Below, in pieces: positions 7,216-12,659 of a stretch of DNA of 18,191 nt (within the stretch, counting starts at the first letter, position 1; every line of letters begins with the position of its first letter). The position numbers and the translations under genes were made by a program. The stretch lies in assembly GCA_964579725.1 (NCBI GenBank), contig CAZOHG010000065.1, forward strand, positions 1 through 18,191, written 5' to 3'. Under the pieces are notes generated by a model. The model was not told where the DNA came from, searched no databases, and saw only the letters and a program-made list of their open reading frames with translations. The stretch comes from CAZOHG01 sp964579725 (GTDB taxonomy: Bacteria > Zhuqueibacterota > JdFR-76 > BMS3Abin05).

Positions 7216-7680
7216 ATGAAAACAATCCTTGGTGTGATTGGCGGGGCTTCCGTTTCGGAGGAAATCTACCAGCTTGCTCGTGAAGTCGGGCGGGAAATTG
7301 CCCGTGCCGGCGCCGTTTTGGTTTGCGGCGGGCGTTCCGGCGTCATGGAAGCGGTGAGTCGGGGGGCACACGAAACAGGCGGATTGGTGGTTGGCATTTT
7401 ACCCGGCGCCTCCTCGCAGGAGGCCAATCCCTACGTGGACATCCCTATTGTTACCAACATGGGGTTGGCGAGGAACGCCATTATTGTCCAGACGGCACAC
7501 GCCCTCATTGCAATTGACGGCAGCTACGGCACGCTTTCGGAGCTGGCGTTTGCGCTTCAATTGGGAAAGCCGATTGTGGGACTGCGCACGTGGGAGATTT
7601 CCCCGCAAATCCCACGTGTCCAAACGGCTGCCGAAGCCGTTCGCCTAACTTTGCAAGCATTGCGAGAACGTGTCGCATGA
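7216..7680 (+). CDS. Rossmann-fold nucleotide-binding protein, TIGR00725/LOG-like
   Basis: A 154-residue cytoplasmic protein of the small SLOG (DprA/LOG-related) superfamily, closest by eye to the TIGR00725 group. It starts with MKTILGVIGGASVSEE, then has CGGRSGVMEAVSRGA (residues 37-51), a PG-containing loop near 63-64 and GSYGTLSELAFALQLGKP at 102-119. These correspond to the phosphate-binding GG..G.MEA and G..GTL.E motifs of the superfamily. LOG enzymes release cytokinin-type bases from nucleotides, but for the short TIGR00725 proteins the reaction is not established. The ATG at 7216 is the only sensible start; its ribosome site is weak. Its stop overlaps the next start as ATGA, so it is translationally coupled to the acylphosphatase gene. 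Confidence 0.85.
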   Translation: MKTILGVIGGASVSEEIYQLAREVGREIARAGAVLVCGGRSGVMEAVSRGAHETGGLVVGILPGASSQEANPYVDIPIVTNMGLARNAIIVQTAHALIAIDGSYGTLSELAFALQLGKPIVGLRTWEISPQIPRVQTAAEAVRLTLQALRERVA

Positions 7681-7955
7681 ATTCAGTGGGTGTAAAAGCG
7701 ATTGTCAGCGGTGTGGTTCAGGGCGTGGGATTTCGGTATTTTGTGCTGCGCCTGGCCAATGCCTACGGACTCAAGGGAACCGTCCGCAATTTGCCCGACG
7801 GCCGAGTCGAAATCGTTGCCGAGGGTGACCGGAGCCTGCTGGAATCGTTCCTGAAAGATGTGCAAACGCGCCACCCGTACGCCGATGTGCGGGACGTTCA
7901 AGTGGAATGGCTTCCCTTTCAGGGGCGCTTTAATCGATTCGAAATTGTTTTTTGA
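7677..7955 (+). CDS. acyP: acylphosphatase
   Basis: A 92-residue enzyme that hydrolyses acyl phosphates such as carbamoyl or acetyl phosphate. The signature VSGVVQGVGFRYFV (10-23) carries the catalytic Arg20. GTVRNLPDGRVEIVAEG (34-50) carries the catalytic Asn38. Length is typical. The start overlaps the preceding stop by ATGA and apt follows 18 bp later, so the three genes look like one unit. Its physiological substrate in bacteria is uncertain. Confidence 0.95.
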   Translation: MNSVGVKAIVSGVVQGVGFRYFVLRLANAYGLKGTVRNLPDGRVEIVAEGDRSLLESFLKDVQTRHPYADVRDVQVEWLPFQGRFNRFEIVF

Positions 7956-7973
7956 CGAAAAAGGAGCTAATTC

Positions 7974-8498
7974 ATGCTCAATTTGAAAGAGACCATTCGA
8001 AACGTGCCGGATTTTCCCAAACCGGGGATTGGTTTTAAAGATATTACCACGCTGTTGAAAGAACCGAATGCTTTTCAGGAAGCCATAGACCGGCTAGCGG
8101 AGCATTTTGAGAATCACACAATTGAAGTGGTTGTCGGGGTCGAATCCCGCGGGTTTATTTTGGGAGGGGCTCTGGCCTACAAATGGAAGGCGGGATTTGT
8201 GCCCGTTCGGAAACCCGGCAAATTGCCCGCCACCACTTTCAGCGAAACCTACGAATTGGAATACGGCACGGACACGCTGGAAATTCACCGGGACGCTATT
8301 GAAAAGGGGCAGCGGGTTTTGGTAGTGGACGATTTACTTGCCACGGGTGGCACGCTTAAAGCCACCACGCAATTGGTCGAACGTTGCGGCGGAGTGGTGG
8401 CCGGTATCGGCTGTCTCATCGAATTAACGTTTCTCAATGGTCGCGAAAAAATAAAAGGATACGACTTTTTCTCACTCATTCAATTCGATTCCGAATGA
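7974..8498 (+). CDS. apt: adenine phosphoribosyltransferase
   Basis: Apt converts adenine and PRPP to AMP, a purine salvage step in the cytoplasm. The 174-residue length matches the family. Clear marks are IRNVPDFPKPGIGFKDITTL at residues 8-27, GVESRGFILGGALAY at 55-69, VRKPGKLP at 78-85 and the PRPP-binding loop VLVVDDLLATGGT at 115-127. AAGGAG about 8 nt upstream supports the ATG. It is the last gene of the asnS-led cluster and is followed by an intrinsic terminator. Confidence 0.97.
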   Translation: MLNLKETIRNVPDFPKPGIGFKDITTLLKEPNAFQEAIDRLAEHFENHTIEVVVGVESRGFILGGALAYKWKAGFVPVRKPGKLPATTFSETYELEYGTDTLEIHRDAIEKGQRVLVVDDLLATGGTLKATTQLVERCGGVVAGIGCLIELTFLNGREKIKGYDFFSLIQFDSE

Positions 8499-8543
8499 GC
8501 CCGAAATTGGCAGTGATTTTAAAAACGGGAAGTTTAGTTTTCT

Positions 8544-8576
8544 CAAAGCGGGTGGTGTGCCCGCTTTGCAATTTTT
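8544..8576 (+). terminator. intrinsic terminator after apt
   Basis: CAAAGCGGG (8544-8552) and CCCGCTTTG (8560-8568) form a perfect 9-bp stem with a 7-nt loop. CAA and five Ts (8572-8576) follow. It lies 45 bp after the apt stop and closes the asnS-apt block. It ends directly before an in-frame ATG at 8577, which argues against that ATG as the start of the next gene. Confidence 0.85.
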
Positions 8577-8618
8577 ATGTCGGATGGTAAAAAGTTTTCT
8601 TCAAACACAGGGACAAAT

Positions 8619-9383
8619 ATGCAGCTGCGCGTTAAAATTTTAATCGGATTTTTGATCCTCATTGCAATTCTTCTCATGGCGGATATTTGGTCTATTCTCC
8701 AAATGAATCATATCGACCGCTCCGTTCAAACGGTATTAGACCAAAATTACGCCGGGTTGCAGGCTTCCCAGGCCATGCAACAGGGACTGGACAACCTGAA
8801 CGAGGGTCTGGTAAAAATTTTGGCCGGTCGGTGGGAAGCCGGAGAACAACTAATGCGCCTGGGTGACCAATCCTTTCAAAAAGCCTTAAAAACGGCGCAA
8901 TTTTCTCTGACGGATGAAAAAGCAAAGGCACTGCTTTTGGAAATCAGCCTGGCTTACAAAAAACTAAAAACGGCAAGTGACGCATTTCGCCTGAAAGAGA
9001 TTTCCAACAAGGACATGACTTGGTACGAAGCCACCGTTTTGAATCCGTTAAAGATTCTCCACTCAAAACTTCTGAGTCTAAATGCCTTAATGGGCAAAAG
9101 TTTGTACCAGGCAAACACGCACCTCAAAGATCAGGCCCGTCGGACGCTCATGCCCGCGGTCGTCGCCATGTTGGCCGCTGTTGTATTTTTGCTTCTGTTG
9201 AACTTTTTCATTGATTATTTCCTCTTGCGTCCCGTCCGAATGATTGCCCAAGGGGTTCGCGATTTGCTGGAAAAACGTCGCCCGTTTAGCGTGGAAATTT
9301 CCACCCAGGATGAAATAGGCGAACTGGCCACAACCATCGCCACGCTCTGTTCGCAAACCAATCCCGGTGAGCTGGAAAAATGA
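8619..9383 (+). CDS. membrane sensor protein ending in a HAMP domain, no output domain
   Basis: A 254-residue inner-membrane protein built like the front half of a sensor kinase or chemoreceptor. Segment TM1 covers about residues 6-27. A periplasmic, probably helical region of about 150 residues follows. TM2 covers about 177-202, then a HAMP-like linker with LRPVRMIAQG and DEIGELATTI to about 245. It stops there, so no histidine kinase, cyclase or methyl-accepting domain is present. The start at ATG 8619 is chosen because the earlier in-frame ATG (8577) touches the apt terminator; the ribosome site (AGGGAC) is weak. The stop overlaps the trkH start as ATGA. A role as a partner or regulator of the K+ transporter is inference from this coupling. 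Confidence is high that it is a gene and moderate for the HAMP call. Confidence 0.8.
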   Translation: MQLRVKILIGFLILIAILLMADIWSILQMNHIDRSVQTVLDQNYAGLQASQAMQQGLDNLNEGLVKILAGRWEAGEQLMRLGDQSFQKALKTAQFSLTDEKAKALLLEISLAYKKLKTASDAFRLKEISNKDMTWYEATVLNPLKILHSKLLSLNALMGKSLYQANTHLKDQARRTLMPAVVAMLAAVVFLLLLNFFIDYFLLRPVRMIAQGVRDLLEKRRPFSVEISTQDEIGELATTIATLCSQTNPGELEK

Positions 9384-10822
9384 GACTTCCGGTCATTTTT
9401 CGATACGATGGGTTGGTGCTTTTGCTGAATGCTGTTTTTTTGTTCATTTCCGCCGCCATTTCAGCCGTGGCCGGAGACGCCGCTCTTCTGCCCTTGTTGT
9501 TTAGTGCCCTCCTGGTTGCTCTGTTTGGGCTTTTTCTTTTGGTTTTTGTTCCCCCTACAAAGGAAATTTCCAATACGGAGGGTCTGGCCATCGTGGTTTC
9601 CGGCTGGCTACTTTCCTGTTTGGTGGGGACTATTCCCTACGTTTTGTGGGGAGGCGAATTTACCTTCACCAATGCCTGGTTTGAGAGCGTTTCGGGTTAC
9701 ACCACCACCGGTTCCTCCATTTTGACCAATATTGAAGCCCTTCCAATGGGCCTGCTTTTTTGGCGAAATGCCACCCATTGGATTGGCGGCGTTGGGATTG
9801 TGGTGTTTGTGCTCTCGGTTCTGCCTTCAATGGGGGTGGCCAGTATGGTGCTTTATCGCACCGAGATGTCTCCATACGCCATTGACAATTTCCGCTACCG
9901 TACCAAACGTGCCATGCAGATTTTGCTGAGCGTGTACGTAGGACTCACCTTTCTTGAAACAATTCTTCTTATGCTTTTCGGAATGAGTGCCTTTGACGCC
10001 GTTACGACCTCTTTCGCCACCATTGCCACCGGTGGATTCTCTCCCCGGAATGCCAGCATTGCGTATTACCACAGTTTACCCATTGAGATTGTGGTCATTA
10101 TTTTCATGTTGCTTTCAGGGATTCATTTTGGCCTTTTGTTTTCGGCCATTTCCGGGCGTCCCAAAAACCTGTGGCGTTCGCCTGTTGTTCGCTACTATTT
10201 AATAGCCATGGGAGTAGGCGTGTTGTTGGCCACGCTGGATTTGCACGGCAGAATCTACCCCGATTGGGGCAGTGCTCTGCGGTACGGCGCCTTTCAAATT
10301 GTTTCGATCGGGACTTCCACCGGATTTGCCACAACGAACAGTGCCATCTGGCCTCCGCTTTCCCAGCTTTTGTTGCTGTTTTTTATGATGCAGTGCGCCG
10401 GGGCAGGTTCCACTTCGGGGGGCATTAAGGTGGATCGAATTGTCATTTTCGGGAAAGCCTTTGTGCGGCGGATTCGACAAATTCAACATCCCAAAGCCGT
10501 CATTGCGGTGAAAATGGGGGAGCGGTCGCTGGCCGAAGAGGTGGTTGCAAGCAGTGTGCTGTACATCGTAACGTACATCGGTGTGGTGCTTATTTCAACG
10601 CTCATTCTAACGGCGCTCGGAATCGATTTGGTTTCCGCTTTTTCCGGCTCGGCTACCACAATGGGGGGAGTGGGGCCCGGATTGGGAACCGTGGGCTCGG
10701 TCTCCAATTTTGCCGCAATCCCAACGTTGGGGAAGTGGACACTGACGTTAACCATGCTTTTAGGGCGATTGGAAATTTACGGGTTGGTGATCTTTTTTCT
10801 CCCGGCCACCTGGCGGCGGTAG
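9380..10822 (+). CDS. trkH: Trk-type potassium uptake protein, membrane subunit
   Basis: TrkH/KtrB-type K+ channel-like subunit of 480 residues, close to the usual 483. Its many hydrophobic segments make the expected fourfold M1-P-M2 layout. The four selectivity-filter loops can be seen: TTTGSS at 108-113, TIATGGF at 214-220, GTSTGFAT at 311-318 and TTMGGVGP at 427-434. SGGIKVDR at 347-354 is the conserved stretch after the third pore. The C-terminus GRLEIYGLVIFFLPATW is typical. Such proteins need a cytoplasmic NAD/ATP-binding partner (TrkA or KtrA), which is not in this window. It overlaps the HAMP protein gene upstream by ATGA and is followed after 59 bp by the GWxTD gene. Confidence 0.96.
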   Translation: MRLPVIFRYDGLVLLLNAVFLFISAAISAVAGDAALLPLLFSALLVALFGLFLLVFVPPTKEISNTEGLAIVVSGWLLSCLVGTIPYVLWGGEFTFTNAWFESVSGYTTTGSSILTNIEALPMGLLFWRNATHWIGGVGIVVFVLSVLPSMGVASMVLYRTEMSPYAIDNFRYRTKRAMQILLSVYVGLTFLETILLMLFGMSAFDAVTTSFATIATGGFSPRNASIAYYHSLPIEIVVIIFMLLSGIHFGLLFSAISGRPKNLWRSPVVRYYLIAMGVGVLLATLDLHGRIYPDWGSALRYGAFQIVSIGTSTGFATTNSAIWPPLSQLLLLFFMMQCAGAGSTSGGIKVDRIVIFGKAFVRRIRQIQHPKAVIAVKMGERSLAEEVVASSVLYIVTYIGVVLISTLILTALGIDLVSAFSGSATTMGGVGPGLGTVGSVSNFAAIPTLGKWTLTLTMLLGRLEIYGLVIFFLPATWRR

Positions 10823-10881
10823 GGAAACATCTTAATTTTGTAAGCGTGCAAGTAAATGAAAACAACATCGGGACAAAAAAA

Positions 10882-12324
10882 ATGAAAAAATACGGGGCCA
10901 TTTTGGCGCTGATTTTTCTTCTTCTCTTTTTAGTGAAAATTCCAACTGCACCGGGGAAAAACGGCGCTCTTTTAAGTTTTTACGTGTCGCAATTTCGGTT
11001 TGACGGCGATTCAACCCTGGTGGAGCTCAACTACGGACTTTTGCCTGAATCGGAGCAAAAATCAAAAATCTTTGTACTGGAGTTAGATGTGACACAACGC
11101 GATTCCACGGTTTTGCAAAACCTGTGGAAGGTGCGCCCGCCTCAACCGAATCCGAAAAACCAGATGTTGGTGGATGTTATTCGGTTTCTGCTGCCGCCGG
11201 GTCGGTACAATTTAAAACTCCTAACAAAGGCAGTGGGGGCAGGCGCCCAAATGGACAGTGCGTTTGTACGGGGTGTGACCATTCGGCGTTTTCCGGCCAC
11301 CCAAACCGGCCTCAGTGACCCCGTTCTGGCGAGGAAAATCGAACCGGCTCAGGGCTCTGGCCGATTTGTTAAAAACGGTTTTCGGGTGATGCCCAACCCA
11401 TTGGGAATTTTCGATACGCTTAATCCGACTCTCTATTATTATGTGGAGGTTTACAATCTGCCGCAGACGGGAAGCAAATTTTACTTTTTAAAGCGAGAGG
11501 TGACAACGGCAAACGGTGCGTCTGTCCCCGCTTTTCCCGTTTGCGAAAAGAAAAAACGCATTCGGGGTCGAGATGATCTGGAAGTGGGGCTGCTTCCGGT
11601 GTCCAATTTAAAAACAGGACGTTACCGCCTGCGGTTTTCGGTACTGGATTCGAGCAAAAACGAACTGGCAAAGTCTCAAGTGGATTTTGTCGTGCACAAT
11701 CCGCAGCTACCCGCTCAGGTACGCCCGCAGATGGAAAAGAGCCTCATTGCACGTTTGTCTCCTCAAAAAGTAGACCTTTTTGTGGGTGCAACCCGCTATT
11801 TTTTGCCTCAGGAAGAGCAGAAGATAGTCAGCGGTCTTTCGGACGAGACGGCGAAACGACGATTTTTATTCCAATTTTGGAATGGAAAAGGCGGAAAGTC
11901 AGGCCTGAGAATTTTCCGTGCATTTGTCCAACGGGTCGAATACGCCAATGCCAATTTTTCGGAATCCAAACAAGCAGGTTGGCAGACGGATCGAGGGCGC
12001 ATTTTTATTTTGTACGGAAAACCCTCTGAAATTCAGTATTACGCCAATTTGCCCGGATTTCGGGAATTTCAGGCGTGGAGCTACGAAAACATTGAGCACG
12101 GGGTGGTTTTTATTTTCGGAGTGACCGGCAGTTTTGGAAATTTCAAACTTCTGCACTCCACCAAAACAGGGGAAATTCATAACGAAGCCTGGTTAGATTT
12201 ATTAAAGGTTACGGCCGGACGCACGGGTTTGACGGAAATGGCTCCCGGCATTTCCCAACGAGAAGCCATTCGAGCCATGTTTCGCCGCTACAATCTGGAA
12301 ATTCCGCGCTTTTTGCTGAAATAG
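10882..12324 (+). CDS. GWxTD domain-containing protein
   Basis: A 480-residue exported or membrane-anchored protein. The N-terminus MKKYGAILALIFLLLFLVKI is a signal-like hydrophobic segment; there is no lipobox Cys. The middle (about 30-310) looks like beta-rich domains. Near the C-terminus AGWQTDRGRIFILYGKPSEI (GWQTD at 366-370) defines the GWxTD domain, followed by AWSYENIEHGVVFIFG. The domain's function is unknown; it is frequent in Acidobacteriota, Gemmatimonadota and FCB-type bacteria. Upstream of ATG 10882 the frame stays open into trkH, but the ATG immediately before the hydrophobic leader is the sensible start. It probably sits in the same transcript as trkH. A hairpin follows the stop. 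Confidence 0.88.
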   Translation: MKKYGAILALIFLLLFLVKIPTAPGKNGALLSFYVSQFRFDGDSTLVELNYGLLPESEQKSKIFVLELDVTQRDSTVLQNLWKVRPPQPNPKNQMLVDVIRFLLPPGRYNLKLLTKAVGAGAQMDSAFVRGVTIRRFPATQTGLSDPVLARKIEPAQGSGRFVKNGFRVMPNPLGIFDTLNPTLYYYVEVYNLPQTGSKFYFLKREVTTANGASVPAFPVCEKKKRIRGRDDLEVGLLPVSNLKTGRYRLRFSVLDSSKNELAKSQVDFVVHNPQLPAQVRPQMEKSLIARLSPQKVDLFVGATRYFLPQEEQKIVSGLSDETAKRRFLFQFWNGKGGKSGLRIFRAFVQRVEYANANFSESKQAGWQTDRGRIFILYGKPSEIQYYANLPGFREFQAWSYENIEHGVVFIFGVTGSFGNFKLLHSTKTGEIHNEAWLDLLKVTAGRTGLTEMAPGISQREAIRAMFRRYNLEIPRFLLK

Positions 12325-12340
12325 CACAAACCCTTTGTGC
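12324..12340 (+). terminator. hairpin at the stop codon of the GWxTD gene
   Basis: GCACAAA (12324-12330) and TTTGTGC (12334-12340) form a perfect 7-bp stem with a CCC loop, beginning at the last base of the TAG. Only AATTTC follows, so termination is possible but not typical. Confidence 0.45.
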
Positions 12341-12428
12341 AATTTCAAAATAAATTGGTATTTCTTTCGCAGAAAATTCCCGAAAAGTCGGAGGATTTTG
12401 ACAAATTACTGTTCGCCGATTTTTTTTC

Positions 12429-12458
12429 TTGACATTTGCCCTTCAATATTCTTATTTT
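12429..12458 (+). promoter_or_regulatory. promoter of the TonB-dependent receptor gene
   Basis: A consensus TTGACA (12429-12434) is followed after 18 bp by TATTTT (12453-12458). The following G makes a TATTTTG that resembles the TAnnTTTG element known from Bacteroidota. This is the best promoter in the 335-bp gap 12325-12659, which has no gene. It predicts a leader of about 190 nt before the receptor start. Confidence 0.6.
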
Positions 12459-12470
12459 GTTAAAAATAAG
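12451..12470. repeat. AT-rich dyad overlapping the -10 element
   Basis: CTTATTTT (12451-12458) and AAAATAAG (12463-12470) are perfect inverted repeats with a 4-bp centre. The dyad covers the predicted -10 box and start region, a usual place for a repressor operator. No regulator gene is nearby to name. Confidence 0.5.
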
Positions 12471-12525
12471 AACATACTTCTCTTGCGCATCTGATTTTAT
12501 TGAACATACAAATTATCTTCACTTG

Positions 12526-12538
12526 TAATTCCGAATTA
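12526..12538. repeat. palindrome TAATTC-C-GAATTA in the receptor leader
   Basis: A perfect 6+1+6 inverted repeat in the transcribed leader, about 60 bp after the predicted transcription start. It could be a protein site or chance in AT-rich DNA. Confidence 0.3.
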
Positions 12539-12566
12539 TTCAGGGGTATTCTGTTTTCTGGGGCGA

Positions 12567-12605
12567 ACAACAGCCGAAAGGAGGTGGTGGCGATTTCGCT
12601 GTTGT
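12567..12605 (+). promoter_or_regulatory. leader hairpin with a GGAGG loop upstream of the receptor
   Basis: ACAACAG (12567-12573) pairs with CTGTTGT (12599-12605) and CGAAA (12575-12579) pairs with TTTCG (12594-12598). One bulged C (12574) interrupts a 12-bp stem. The 14-nt loop begins GGAGGTGGTGG, a second ribosome-site-like sequence some 60 nt before the true one. It could control translation, bind a protein or protect the mRNA 5' part. It matches no riboswitch class I recognise. Confidence 0.5.
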
Positions 12606-12644
12606 CCTGATTCGTGAGATGCGATTTAGCAAAATTCATTGGAA

Positions 12645-12651
12645 GGAGGAG
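12645..12651 (+). promoter_or_regulatory. ribosome binding site that fixes the receptor start
   Basis: GGAGGAG lies 8 nt before ATG 12660, directly in front of a good signal peptide. The frame also contains a TTG at 12639, which lies upstream of this site and would place the site inside the coding region. The ATG is therefore the start. Confidence 0.85.
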
Positions 12652-12659
12652 AAAAGCCT

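Noticed and set aside
8577..8618. Longer start of the HAMP protein at ATG 8577
   Set aside because: It directly follows the T tract of the apt terminator and lacks a ribosome site; the usual membrane-sensor N-terminus begins at 8619.
10735..10881. Longer GWxTD protein overlapping the trkH end
   Set aside because: The extension lies mainly within trkH in another frame and would bury the signal-like segment that begins at 10882.
12587..12610. Seven-codon leader peptide (GTG to TGA) after the GGAGG in the leader hairpin
   Set aside because: The spacing of 2 nt from GGAGG to GTG is too short for normal initiation, and the peptide has no regulatory codon run.
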